Source: a virus
Strand: one strand, 5' to 3'
Length of the DNA stretch: 44,297 nucleotides
Virus record (IMG/VR): IMGVR_UViG_3300025117_000118
Span: 1 to 44,297 of that record
Both the position numbers and the translations under genes were made by a program. Below, piece by piece: positions 1-6,412 of the stretch. The notes under the pieces were generated by a model, which saw only the letters and a list, made by a program, of their open reading frames with translations, was not told the DNA's origin and did not search any database. The first letter of the stretch is position 1, and the number at the start of each line of letters is the position of its first letter.

Positions 1-98
1 CCAGACCGAAGCCCTGACCGAATCCCTGACCGAAGCCCAGACCGAATCCCAGACCGAATCCCTGACCGAAGCCCAGACCGAAGCCCTGACCGAATCCC
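1..98. repeat. 12-bp tandem repeat, about 8 units
   Basis: Units of the form CC[AT]GACCGAA[GT]C repeat head to tail with only two variable positions. On the minus strand, in frame, each unit encodes Ser-Val-(Arg/Trp)-(Asp/Ala). The two variable bases toggle exactly the R/W and A/D choices. The array continues past the left edge. Confidence 0.9.
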
Positions 99-447
99 AT
101 TTCTTTAGTAAGTCTTTGTGTCTTTTGGTAACTTTCTTTGGTTTACCAGTTAGAGGATTGACTATCTCTTTGATAATCAACGGCTCAACGATTCTTTTGA
201 AATCAACTGTTCTGACCCATTCTTCTGCTAAAACACTATTGTCTATTGTATTGATCTTATCCACCGTAAACACACCAGTCAGCGGATTGTATTCAAAGCA
301 ATTTACTTTATCAGGATCGAGTTTATAGAAACTGATGATATGGTCGTGTGAATCAACGCCAACGTGTTCCATTTTGACCCGCTGGTTCCAATCAAAGTAA
401 TAATTCTTTCCGAACTCGTCTCTCGTAAAACTAAAGAAATTACACAT
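1..447 (-). CDS. Tetrapeptide-repeat phage protein (partial, runs off left edge)
   Basis: The frame is open from an ATG at 447 to the window edge, 149 codons with no stop. The ribosome site GAGGAG lies in the last codons of the upstream gene, whose TGA is one base before this ATG, so the two are probably translationally coupled. Roughly residues 1-115 form an unrecognised domain beginning MCNFFSFTRDEFG. From about codon 117 the protein becomes a run of [AD]SV[RW] tetrapeptides encoded by a 12-bp DNA repeat. Such repeats occur at the ends of hypothetical phage proteins; the function is not known to me. The real C-terminus lies outside the window. Confidence 0.75.
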   Translation of the reverse strand, partial: MCNFFSFTRDEFGKNYYFDWNQRVKMEHVGVDSHDHIISFYKLDPDKVNCFEYNPLTGVFTVDKINTIDNSVLAEEWVRTVDFKRIVEPLIIKEIVNPLTGKPKKVTKRHKDLLKKWDSVRASVWASVRDSVWDSVWASVRDSVRASVW

Positions 448-448
448 T

Positions 449-604
449 TCAATTCTCCTCAATATACAATGTCTGATTCGATTCTACCCAATAACCTATC
501 TTACCTTCTGCGATCTTCTCGGCTTCTTCCAACGTTTTGACATCGCCTACGCTGTGCAGGTCGCCGTATGGTAGTTCGTTTGGTAATACTTGTTTGACGG
601 TCAT
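449..604 (-). CDS. Small hypothetical protein (51 aa)
   Basis: The start is chosen as the ATG at 604, which overlaps the upstream stop (ATGA) and has AAGGGG a few bases before it; a longer in-frame start lacks support. The product is acidic with no membrane segment or recognised domain. It sits between a 104-aa gene and the tetrapeptide-repeat gene in one minus-strand run. No function assigned. Confidence 0.6.
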   Translation of the reverse strand: MTVKQVLPNELPYGDLHSVGDVKTLEEAEKIAEGKIGYWVESNQTLYIEEN

Positions 605-915
605 TCCAGCCCCTTTTCCAGTTCTGCCACGCATGCCCTGATAACGGCTTCATAGGTGGATTTCTTGCCATATTTCTCTTGTATCGCTTTGACCGTTTCT
701 TTCAAGTTCCCATTGAAACAACCAAGTTGTATTCTCGTTTCTTTGTAATAGTAGGCAAAGCCGATGCGTCTTGATTCTCCGATTGGTCCAAAAGATATTA
801 TCCCTTCTGCGCCCTGAAGGTATGCGCCCTGAAGGTATGCGCGCTTTCCCTGGTCATCATTCCCTAACCATAGTTTGTGCAACCGTAATATTTCCTGAAG
901 TTTATTTTCGTCCAT
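601..915 (-). CDS. Hypothetical protein with short pentapeptide-like repeat
   Basis: 104 aa. Two ATGs occur in tandem at 918 and 915; the second has the better spacing from AAGGAG. Residues 27-36 contain AYLQG twice in a row, encoded by a perfect 15-bp tandem duplication at 809-838. The unit resembles a pentapeptide-repeat motif but two copies are too few to call that fold. The remainder contains the stretch RIGFAYYYKETRIQLG and a helical C-terminus. Its stop overlaps the next start. Unknown role. Confidence 0.65.
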   Translation of the reverse strand: MDENKLQEILRLHKLWLGNDDQGKRAYLQGAYLQGAEGIISFGPIGESRRIGFAYYYKETRIQLGCFNGNLKETVKAIQEKYGKKSTYEAVIRACVAELEKGLE

Positions 916-925
916 CATATTCTCC

Positions 926-1561
926 TTAATGGCTTATTGTAACCACACCGCGTTTACGGCAATATCTGCACCTACAAGGCAGGTTATCTGTATCTTGTAT
1001 TATCAAGTTATGATCTGGTCTGTCTGCTCTAAACCCCTTAAGATATTTTAGAGAGTGCCAACGCCATCTATCCTCTGCCCCCATCAAACATACTGGGTCT
1101 ATCCACATAGAATGTGTTTCTCCGTCTTTTATTACCCATGTGTCTACATCTCCATTTTCGTGATTATACCTTTTTATACGGTCAATATAATCACGAAACG
1201 AGTTAATATAATAAAGGTTATCTTCGCCTATATCAATTGTTTCATGGCTGAACCAGCCAAGAACCCAAGATTCAAAGCGAACTTCTGAAATAGTTGGTTT
1301 TCTTATAATAATTCCAGCCTTTGATGCAGCCATCCGCAACCTTTTCTTGCTTTCTCCGTTATTGTCCGGCACATAAACATTGTGTATCTTTTTTAAGAAG
1401 TTGTCTTTGTATTCACTAAACCACTTTTCTAACTGCTCGGCGGTTTGTTCCTCCCTGAACATTTTTTCATTTGTGTAATTTTCTACAGCGCATGAACCAG
1501 GAACTTGATCTTGGTACTCAAAAGAAAACCTATATATTGGAAATTTTTTATATTCTGACAT
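926..1561 (-). CDS. Hypothetical phage protein with C-terminal cysteine cluster
   Basis: 211 aa with AAGGAG about 9 bases before the ATG at 1561. It is rich in aromatic and charged residues, soluble, with no signal peptide. The C-terminus has the cysteines of CRCRYCRKR, suggesting metal binding, but the spacing does not match a family I can name. It is the first gene of the minus-strand run ending at the left edge. A strong G/C hairpin lies 25-55 bases upstream of its start. Confidence 0.65.
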   Translation of the reverse strand: MSEYKKFPIYRFSFEYQDQVPGSCAVENYTNEKMFREEQTAEQLEKWFSEYKDNFLKKIHNVYVPDNNGESKKRLRMAASKAGIIIRKPTISEVRFESWVLGWFSHETIDIGEDNLYYINSFRDYIDRIKRYNHENGDVDTWVIKDGETHSMWIDPVCLMGAEDRWRWHSLKYLKGFRADRPDHNLIIQDTDNLPCRCRYCRKRGVVTISH

Positions 1562-1584
1562 TGATAATATTCTCCTTATAGATT

Positions 1585-1615
1585 GGGGGGAAAGAGTGGA
1601 GGTCTCTCTCCCCCC
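1585..1615. other. Long G6/C6 hairpin in the leader of the 926-1561 gene
   Basis: Six Gs followed by AAAGAG (1585-1596) pair with CTCTCT followed by six Cs (1604-1615), giving a 12-bp stem with one mismatch and a 7-nt loop. The C run extends to ten bases (1610-1619). No T tract follows on either strand, so it is not a classic terminator. In minus-strand RNA it lies just upstream of the ribosome site of the next gene. Confidence 0.6.
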
Positions 1616-1630
1616 CCCCTTGATTAATGT

Positions 1631-1699
1631 GTCTGCTCACAGCACCCCGTCAGGGTCGTTCCATTTTCGCCTCATGGATGCGTTTGGTGCATCGCAGAC
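1631..1699. ncRNA. Predicted structured RNA element
   Basis: Nested complementary segments: GTCTGC (1631-1636) with GCAGAC (1694-1699), GCACC (1642-1646) with GGTGC (1686-1690), and TCCAT (1660-1664) with ATGGA (1674-1678). The coaxial arrangement looks like a stem interrupted by internal loops. It lies 10 bp from the tRNA-like element and 3' of it if transcribed from the minus strand. No match to a known RNA class is recognised; the strand is undecided. Confidence 0.4.
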
Positions 1700-1711
1700 T
1701 TGTCCCTGTCA

Positions 1712-1814
1712 ATAAGTTGAGAGGATTTGAACCTCTATCTCCGACTGCCGAAGGCATGCTACCCATCTGCCGATGGAACGGTTTGGTTATGCCGCTCAAT
1801 TACACCACAACTTA
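1712..1814 (-). tRNA. tRNA-like element, atypical core, anticodon not assignable
   Basis: On the minus strand the ends TAAGTTG and CAACTTA form a 7-bp acceptor stem, extendable to 10 bp (1710-1719 with 1808-1817). The 3' arm is preceded directly by a perfect T arm, AGAGG-TTCAAAT-CCTCT. A D-arm-like GTGT/GCAT stem follows the 5' strand. The middle is about 20 nt too long for a normal tRNA, even one with a long variable arm, and no clean 5-bp anticodon stem with a 7-nt loop exists. CCATC/GATGG and TGCC/GGCA hairpins fill it. No CCA is encoded. It may be a degenerate tRNA, or a tRNA-like structure with another use. Confidence 0.45.
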
Positions 1815-1859
1815 TTGAATTTATCTTACTCTTTTCTTTCTCAAAGATATAGTGATAAA

Positions 1860-1889
1860 TGTCATAAAATGTTTAATCTGGTGTATAAT
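1860..1889 (+). promoter_or_regulatory. Promoter for the holin-like gene
   Basis: TATAAT at 1884-1889 is preceded 18 bp upstream by TGTCAT. The start codon follows at 1914 with AAAGGAG at 1901-1907, so the leader would be about 18 nt. Confidence 0.5.
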
Positions 1890-1913
1890 TGTTTTTATTC
1901 AAAGGAGTTTATT

Positions 1914-2210
1914 ATGCCACAATTTACATCTGTTCACGAACTGCTCACCTGGATAATCTATTCAGGCGGAGCAATGTTGGTTGCCTCCTGGATATTGGAG
2001 CGTATTCCAGCTTTCCAAAAACTGACCGCAGAACTCAAGAAATATATCAACATGGGGGTAAGTTCCCTGCTTGCCATTGGCGGATACCTGGTGATAAGTT
2101 ATGTACCCGCTGAATCCTTTGCCGTCATCGATCCATTTGTAATTATCATATCTGGTATCGTGATCGCATATTCAGGGCAGCAGGCAGTACACAGAATCAC
2201 CAAAGAATAA
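1914..2210 (+). CDS. Small membrane protein, holin-like
   Basis: 98 aa. The ATG at 1914 has AAAGGAG with 6-nt spacing; a longer upstream reading runs through the tRNA-like element and has no ribosome site. Three hydrophobic segments are visible (about residues 8-26, 47-66 and 72-88), separated by a charged loop FQKLTAELKK. Size and topology fit a phage holin, which would release the endolysin encoded at 37988-39070, but holins share little sequence, so this is inference. It is followed by a second membrane protein with its own ribosome site. Confidence 0.6.
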   Translation: MPQFTSVHELLTWIIYSGGAMLVASWILERIPAFQKLTAELKKYINMGVSSLLAIGGYLVISYVPAESFAVIDPFVIIISGIVIAYSGQQAVHRITKE

Positions 2211-2244
2211 GCGTTCATAAATCTGTTCATAGGAGAGCGGTACA

Positions 2245-2574
2245 ATGGCAAATGGTGAAGGAATCATTCAAACCGTCAAAGACCTGTTATCTGAGGATAG
2301 AGCCATAACCCAAAAGACCGCTCAAAGACTAACGCTTGAAATGATGCTGGAACTTCATAAGGCTGTGAAGTTCCAGGAAAATTCCATTTCAGATACAGGA
2401 AAGAAGCTGGATATAGAATCAAAAAGGCTGGATGCGCTGGAGCGTAAGTCGATCATCTGTTGGATAGAAAGGCATCCAAAACTGGCGATATTTGTTATAA
2501 CCCTGACAATTATCCTTACCGCTGTTGTGGATCTGCGGGTGATATTAGCAAAGGCATTAGGAATAGACCTCTAA
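2245..2574 (+). CDS. Membrane-anchored helical protein, possible second lysis protein
   Basis: 109 aa with GGAGAG 9 nt before the start. Residues 1-75 are amphipathic and charged, probably helical; residues 80-100 form one membrane span (LAIFVITLTIILTAVVDLRV). Directly downstream of the holin-like gene, this could be an antiholin or spanin-like partner. No conserved motif confirms it. Confidence 0.6.
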   Translation: MANGEGIIQTVKDLLSEDRAITQKTAQRLTLEMMLELHKAVKFQENSISDTGKKLDIESKRLDALERKSIICWIERHPKLAIFVITLTIILTAVVDLRVILAKALGIDL

Positions 2575-2617
2575 AAAAAAGGGGGGGTAGGCAAGGGGGG
2601 GGTTCAAGATTATAAAT

Positions 2618-2656
2618 AGCACACGACCCATGTTATGTGGGATGTGTGCTTTTTTT
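2618..2656 (+). terminator. Rho-independent terminator after the membrane protein pair
   Basis: AGCACAC (2618-2624) pairs with GTGTGCT (2644-2650), and CCCA with TGGG inside it, followed by a run of seven Ts. Confidence 0.85.
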
Positions 2657-2657
2657 A

Positions 2658-2666
2658 TGCTATAAT
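2658..2666 (+). promoter_or_regulatory. Extended -10 promoter (TGC-TATAAT)
   Basis: TG at 2658-2659, one base, then TATAAT at 2661-2666, immediately after the terminator and before the 2719 gene. The same TATGCTATAAT string occurs at 8176-8185, and TGCTATAAT at 16611-16619. Confidence 0.55.
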
Positions 2667-2718
2667 AATCCGTAGAAAATAAACGAAAATAAAGGTTACT
2701 TATGAAAGGTGGTAAAAA

Positions 2719-2952
2719 ATGCCAAAAATGAGCAAGGATTTTCCAAGCCAGTTATCGCTCAGTGTGACCCATGAAATGCGGCAGCAATTGGTATCAATTG
2801 GATACCTGATGGGTTCAGGCGGTCAATATGCGGCATCTGTGCGCAATTTACTCCAGGATGCTATCTACCGATACATATCGGAATTGCCGGACAAAAAGCG
2901 GACCGAGTTTGATCAGATATTGGCAAACGTGAAGGCGCGGGAGATAATCTGA
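2719..2952 (+). CDS. Ribbon-helix-helix-like DNA-binding protein
   Basis: 77 aa. AAGGTGG precedes the ATG by 6 nt. Residues 12-55 follow the pattern of a ribbon-helix-helix domain: a short strand (QLSLSV), a helix (THEMRQQLVSIGYLM), a glycine turn, and a second helix (AASVRNLLQDAIYRYISEL). Such proteins usually bind operators as dimers. Its promoter and its position between lysis-like genes and a convergent cluster suggest a local transcription regulator. The target is unknown. Confidence 0.6.
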   Translation: MPKMSKDFPSQLSLSVTHEMRQQLVSIGYLMGSGGQYAASVRNLLQDAIYRYISELPDKKRTEFDQILANVKAREII

Positions 2953-2953
2953 T

Positions 2954-3127
2954 ATGTTATCCAGGTTTGTTTGTGCGGTCTGTTGGATCTCTTTTCTTGT
3001 GCTTGTTTGGGCTGTTGTGTTGGGTTGGCGGGTATTCGATACTGCAACCATAACAGGGCTGGTGGTTTTCTTTTTGATCGGCATTATCAGCGGGGCGATC
3101 AGTAACATCGGTGACAGGGTAAAATAA
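2954..3127 (+). CDS. Tiny two-helix membrane protein (57 aa)
   Basis: The reading frame starts one base after the preceding stop, with GGGAG about 10 nt upstream inside that gene, and ends at TAA 3125-3127, directly before a terminator. Two hydrophobic segments, residues 7-25 and 32-49, are joined by a short polar turn; the tail is basic. Its position as last gene before the terminator and its clean membrane topology support it being real. Role unknown; membrane-acting lysis or exclusion proteins have this look. Confidence 0.6.
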   Translation: MLSRFVCAVCWISFLVLVWAVVLGWRVFDTATITGLVVFFLIGIISGAISNIGDRVK

Positions 3128-3156
3128 AAGAGACTGTCATCCAGGCAGTCTCTTTA
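3128..3156. terminator. Bidirectional terminator between convergent genes
   Basis: AAGAGACTG (3128-3136) pairs perfectly with CAGTCTCTT (3146-3154); A-rich and T-rich flanks serve both strands. Plus-strand genes end at 3127 and the minus-strand run ends at 3184. Confidence 0.8.
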
Positions 3157-3183
3157 TATCTATTGACCTGTTATCTGAATGTG

Positions 3184-3372
3184 TTACACGACATACACAA
3201 AAGACAGGTTGCGCAGGCGGTCAAATACTTCTTTGGCTGATTCTTTATCCTCAATAAGTTCTTCGCCTTTTGTGAAGATAAGTAATAGCGCACCATCCTC
3301 AATCCATTTTGTTTTAACCAATTGGTCAAGGTTTACCACTGTTTTCAGGCTATCTATATAAAGCAGGTTCAT
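3184..3372 (-). CDS. Small hypothetical protein (62 aa)
   Basis: The start at 3372 is preferred because AAAGGAG lies 9 nt upstream; a longer start would overlap the preceding gene heavily. The product is soluble with the hydrophobic strand ALLLIFTKG in the middle. Last gene of the 3184-6652 minus-strand run, ending before the bidirectional terminator. Unknown function. Confidence 0.6.
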   Translation of the reverse strand: MNLLYIDSLKTVVNLDQLVKTKWIEDGALLLIFTKGEELIEDKESAKEVFDRLRNLSFVYVV

Positions 3373-3376
3373 TTTA

Positions 3377-3730
3377 TTATTCTCCTTTTGTTGATCGGTT
3401 AAATCGCTCTTCCTGTTCTTCATAGTCAAAGCGGGGGATATCCAGCGCAAGTTTGCGCCTGTTCACTTCAAGCCTTAACTCGTGTTCTGCTGCTTGTGTC
3501 CAGATAAGGGCGCGCCTAGCTTCCAGCATATAGGTATCTTCCAGTACCTTGTTTGCCCGTAGTTTGATCAGCCGTTGTTGTTCGATCTCTTTGGCTATCC
3601 TGTTGTCCTGTAGTTCCTGTTTTCCACCTTCCAAGCGCAAATTCAAGCCAAGAGTTACACCGGCATATAAGCAAACACCTACGAAGGTAAGGAATCCAAG
3701 GCAAACAACGGACAATATAATAAATGTCAT
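3377..3730 (-). CDS. Single-pass membrane protein with coiled-coil tail
   Basis: 117 aa. Residues 3-27 are a hydrophobic membrane anchor; residues 38-110 are charged and heptad-like, predicting a long helix or coiled coil (repeated E, R, L, Q). The start overlaps the upstream stop by 4 bases. The topology resembles spanin or Rz-like proteins, but no motif proves this. Confidence 0.6.
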   Translation of the reverse strand: MTFIILSVVCLGFLTFVGVCLYAGVTLGLNLRLEGGKQELQDNRIAKEIEQQRLIKLRANKVLEDTYMLEARRALIWTQAAEHELRLEVNRRKLALDIPRFDYEEQEERFNRSTKGE

Positions 3731-4185
3731 TTGTCACCACCTCTCACCAATTGCAGCAAGGTCAATAAACATTCCTCTATGGTGTGGGTATAGTTTATTG
3801 CTGCGCATTTACAGGCGATGTTATTCTTGCGTAGTGATGATGCGACCCGTTCCATCCATGTTTCTGGGTCCTGAGACAACAGGGCGGCAAAGTAAATCTC
3901 CTTATCCCTTCCCAGGTCAATATGCCATGGTTCACCTACCATCAAAATATGAGGGTGTCTGATATGCAGGGCGCGCTTGAGGGGGGGGAGAGGGAGGGGG
4001 GGCTTGTCATGTAAGGGAATGCGTACCAATGCGATGTGTCCCAATTGTGAGATAACCTTTTCAGCTTCCCGCTGGAATGCGTGTTCGTTCACCACGTCGA
4101 AGCGGTTGTCATTGATCAGTTCTGTAACGTATTGATGCGCCTGCCTCAATTCCTCTTGTAATTCGTTATAAGATTTTCTTGTCAT
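3727..4185 (-). CDS. Hypothetical protein with proline-rich homopolymer tract
   Basis: 152 aa. The N-terminus is helical; residues 58-70 read HDKPPLPLPPLKR and are encoded by two long C runs on the coding strand (G runs at 3981-4002 on the plus strand). Such runs are prone to slippage and could switch the frame. The C-terminal half (HPHILMVGEPWHIDLGRDKE onward) looks globular with several cysteines. No family recognised. Confidence 0.6.
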   Translation of the reverse strand: MTRKSYNELQEELRQAHQYVTELINDNRFDVVNEHAFQREAEKVISQLGHIALVRIPLHDKPPLPLPPLKRALHIRHPHILMVGEPWHIDLGRDKEIYFAALLSQDPETWMERVASSLRKNNIACKCAAINYTHTIEECLLTLLQLVRGGDK

Positions 4186-4188
4186 GTG

Positions 4189-4464
4189 CTATTTCCTCTT
4201 CTTTAATGTTTTCGTGTCTTTAAGATATTCGTTTACAATCAAATAATCCTCCTTCGATGTATAGCCAATTGATCGAAGTTCTTCAATTAGCGGGATTGAC
4301 TCAGTATATTCCGCAAAAGGAAGCGAGTGGATTAATTCGAGGCTTGCTTCTCCGTGCTGCCCAATATGCTGATATGACATTATCATCCCATGGCTGCATG
4401 GGTATCCTTCAATCGCTGCAATTAAATCACCTTCTGGGAATTTTCTTATTTCAATATTAGCCAT
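4189..4464 (-). CDS. Hypothetical protein (91 aa)
   Basis: The ATG at 4464 has GGAGG 5 nt upstream; the alternative upstream start has none. The product is soluble, mixed alpha/beta, with HGMIMSYQH in the middle and a lysine-rich end. It follows a small membrane protein whose stop lies 1 nt before this start. No function recognised. Confidence 0.55.
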   Translation of the reverse strand: MANIEIRKFPEGDLIAAIEGYPCSHGMIMSYQHIGQHGEASLELIHSLPFAEYTESIPLIEELRSIGYTSKEDYLIVNEYLKDTKTLKKRK

Positions 4465-4465
4465 T

Positions 4466-4597
4466 TCATCCTCCAATCAATAGGTTAATAATATATGCCA
4501 GTGGGATCACAACCAGCACCTTAATAAGCCATGCTATCCCATAGCCAGTGAACCCGCCTAGTAATACTCGGCATAAGTCAAATAGGAACCGTTTCAT
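4466..4597 (-). CDS. Small membrane protein (43 aa)
   Basis: An open frame from ATG 4597 to TGA 4468-4466, with AAGGAAAGG upstream lying at the end of the previous gene. The sequence starts MKRFLFDLCRVLLGG and is hydrophobic almost throughout, giving one or two membrane spans. Its last codons contain the ribosome site of the following gene. Tight packing between two coupled genes argues that it is translated. Confidence 0.55.
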   Translation of the reverse strand: MKRFLFDLCRVLLGGFTGYGIAWLIKVLVVIPLAYIINLLIGG

Positions 4598-4600
4598 GGG

Positions 4601-4762
4601 TTATAACCTTTCCTTGATCTTTTCCCTGAGCCGCTCTACCTCACCAGCCCAATACGCCAGCCCGTGAAAGTCTACGCTAACCGCGTCATTTTCAAGGCAT
4701 GATTTAACTGCTTTCTTGGCATATTCCAACCTATCAAATAGTTCTTTAGTTTCCTCGTTCAT
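4601..4762 (-). CDS. Small helical protein (53 aa)
   Basis: ATG at 4762 overlaps the upstream stop (ATGA) and has GGAGG 5 nt before it; it ends at TAA 4603-4601. The sequence is charged and helical (EETKELFDRLEYAKKAV and EVERLREKIKERL). No domain recognised; the perfect spacing and start overlap support expression. Confidence 0.6.
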   Translation of the reverse strand: MNEETKELFDRLEYAKKAVKSCLENDAVSVDFHGLAYWAGEVERLREKIKERL

Positions 4763-5115
4763 TGCAACCTCCATTCATAGATATTGCCTTTACCGTCCAC
4801 GCCTTGCCAGTTCAGCGTAAAGGTAGTGTTATCGTAGGCAATTAATAAACCTTCCTCAGTAGGTAGGAATTCAAATATATCGGCAAACGCGGCGATCTTG
4901 CGTAAATGATAAGCACGGACGCAACCGAAGCCGCTAAAATAAACATAATCTCCAACCGTGTTATAGGTAGGGCATTTTGTATACGGATCAATGGTATAAA
5001 TATAGGAACGCATATTAAGGGGTTTCAGCGATTTATATACCACCTCACCTATTGCCCGATATGCACCATTCCTGGATATATGACCAATCTCTAATTGATT
5101 AAATTCGTTATCCAT
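4759..5115 (-). CDS. Hypothetical protein (118 aa)
   Basis: AAAGGA precedes the ATG at 5115 and a CCGG/CCGG hairpin lies in its leader (about 5133-5154). The product is soluble and beta-rich with many aromatic residues (YVYFSGFGCVRAYHL). No motif matches a family I know. Confidence 0.55.
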   Translation of the reverse strand: MDNEFNQLEIGHISRNGAYRAIGEVVYKSLKPLNMRSYIYTIDPYTKCPTYNTVGDYVYFSGFGCVRAYHLRKIAAFADIFEFLPTEEGLLIAYDNTTFTLNWQGVDGKGNIYEWRLQ

Positions 5116-5165
5116 TATGTAATCCTTTCACCGGCTTACAATGCCAACCGGCGGGCGGGGTAGGG

Positions 5166-5648
5166 TTAATAATCTGTTCTAAGCATAATCAAGGCATTAA
5201 CTTCTTGGTCGTCAACTATGCCGGATATTTCAATAACCGTATTGCAGACACCGTTATTAGGGCGTAGTGTGAACTTTACAGATGTATTTTTATCCATTCC
5301 TGAGACAATCCGAGTGAGCAAAGCGGGATCCACCGAAAAGGATATTTTCGTTTCGCCTTCTTTGTCAACTGGTTTCACCGCGTCAAGGTTTGGAAATGTG
5401 GCGTCAATTTGCTGGAATATATTAGCACCCGGTTTTGTTTCAACCTCATATATTCCTTCTATGTCTTCAGGTAAACCAGGAATATTATTAACCCAATGAG
5501 CGATCCATCCATCAGCAGCAGCTATACTGCCGTTAAAATTCACACCCATTAATGCCACCTTGGCGGGGTTTTTACTGGACGCTTTATTAATCCAGCTTAG
5601 AACCTTTGAAGCGTGCTTATCTAAAATTACAACCTTTGTGTCATCCAT
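5166..5648 (-). CDS. Sliding-clamp-like protein, shorter than a full beta clamp
   Basis: 160 aa from the ATG at 5648, which has GGAGG at 6-nt spacing; a longer frame start lacks this. The region FPNLDAVKP resembles the FPDYRRVLP junction of bacterial beta clamps. The C-terminal half follows the pattern of a clamp domain: SFSVDPALLTRIVSGM, a strand with TSVKFTL, and the final ALIMLRTDY like the clamp end MPMRL. Full clamps are about 370 aa with three domains, so this would have about one and a half and might oligomerise differently. If correct, it tethers a polymerase to DNA. Identification rests on weak similarity judged by eye. Confidence 0.4.
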   Translation of the reverse strand: MDDTKVVILDKHASKVLSWINKASSKNPAKVALMGVNFNGSIAAADGWIAHWVNNIPGLPEDIEGIYEVETKPGANIFQQIDATFPNLDAVKPVDKEGETKISFSVDPALLTRIVSGMDKNTSVKFTLRPNNGVCNTVIEISGIVDDQEVNALIMLRTDY

Positions 5649-5672
5649 TTTATGCCTCCATTCTGATCTAAT

Positions 5673-5730
5673 CCGGTCAAATAACCGGCTCATGACTACC
5701 AGCTAATCGCTTAACTGGTAGGGTATGAGC
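5673..5730 (-). promoter_or_regulatory. Double hairpin leader of the clamp-like gene
   Basis: In minus-strand RNA, GCTCAT and CTACCAG (on 5725-5730 and 5715-5721) pair with CTGGTAG and ATGAGC (5696-5702 and 5688-5693) to give a 13-bp interrupted stem beginning at the stop codon of the upstream gene. A second hairpin CCGGT-TATTTG-ACCGG follows at 5673-5688. TTAGATCA and GGAGG come next. Confidence 0.5.
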
Positions 5731-6029
5731 TAATTATTAACTAATCCATATCCAGTCTCAACCGTTTTCCTAAAGGCTGAATATTCTTCCCCAGCGTCTT
5801 TTTTAGAAAACGACAATGGGAACCTACTCATTAATTCGTCTTCTGTTATGTAATTAGTCTTTGCAAGGCAACCCGCATAATAGAACGTGCAAATAAGTTT
5901 TCTTGGAAAGACCGGATGCGGCCAAGTGGAAACATCGACAAATAAAGTACCATTATCACCTTCATCAAGGGATGAAATAACCTTCTGTTCTTCTGGTAAA
6001 ACTATGAAACCGTAACCGTATTCTCTCAT
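5730..6029 (-). CDS. Hypothetical protein (99 aa)
   Basis: The ATG at 6029 is preferred (GAGAGG 8 nt upstream); an earlier in-frame ATG at 6056 has no ribosome site. The product starts MREYGYGFIVLPEEQKVI and is soluble with an aromatic core; no motif recognised. It belongs to a series of minus genes each with its own hairpin leader. Confidence 0.55.
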   Translation of the reverse strand: MREYGYGFIVLPEEQKVISSLDEGDNGTLFVDVSTWPHPVFPRKLICTFYYAGCLAKTNYITEDELMSRFPLSFSKKDAGEEYSAFRKTVETGYGLVNN

Positions 6030-6074
6030 TGTAATTTCCTCTCCCGCGTGTACCATGCGCAGCCCGGATATGAT

Positions 6075-6329
6075 CTAAAATAGCCCGAGCGGGTCCGACA
6101 GTGTTTTACTGTGTGGGAATAGTGGCAGTGTCCTATATAGTTCGACAATATCGACACTAACATAATTGTGCTTAATAATGCGCAGTGTATGAAAATACTC
6201 GCGCCGGTCATTGACGTACATTATAGTTTCGTCAAGGTCAAAAAATTCACCCGGTAGATAATCCCCTCTTATATCTGACCAAACTCTATAATATTCACAG
6301 TGATTTTTGATGGTTGGTTTAATTTTCAT
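6075..6329 (-). CDS. Hypothetical protein (84 aa)
   Basis: ATG at 6329 with GGAGG 7 nt upstream. Short soluble protein, beginning MKIKPTIKNHCEYYRVW, with acidic centre EFFDLDETIMYV. Its stop codon TAG is part of a TTAGATCA motif that precedes the next gene. No family recognised. Confidence 0.55.
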   Translation of the reverse strand: MKIKPTIKNHCEYYRVWSDIRGDYLPGEFFDLDETIMYVNDRREYFHTLRIIKHNYVSVDIVELYRTLPLFPHSKTLSDPLGLF

Positions 6330-6373
6330 TCTAGTACCTCCATTTCTAATTCTGGTCATCCTTGCCAGATTGA

Positions 6374-6397
6374 CCCCGGCTATCCTTATAACCAGGG
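6374..6397 (-). promoter_or_regulatory. Hairpin in the leader of the 6075-6329 gene
   Basis: CCCTGGTTAT and ATAGCCGGGG (minus-strand sense) form ten consecutive pairs, two of them G-U, around a 4-nt loop. It lies between the stop of the upstream gene and the ribosome site of the next. Confidence 0.5.
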
Positions 6398-6412
6398 CGG
6401 ATCTGATAGGGA

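Noticed and set aside
1-98. CRISPR-like array at the left edge
   Set aside because: Units are 12 bp with no spacers and code for tetrapeptides in frame, so this is a coding repeat.
1627-1818. 63-aa plus-strand ORF across the tRNA-like region
   Set aside because: It runs through the acceptor stem, T arm and the second structured element, has no ribosome site, and its residues show no domain pattern.
2848-3108. 86-aa minus-strand ORF opposite the ribbon-helix-helix gene
   Set aside because: No ribosome site, overlaps two better supported plus-strand genes, and shows low complexity in Thr and Gln.
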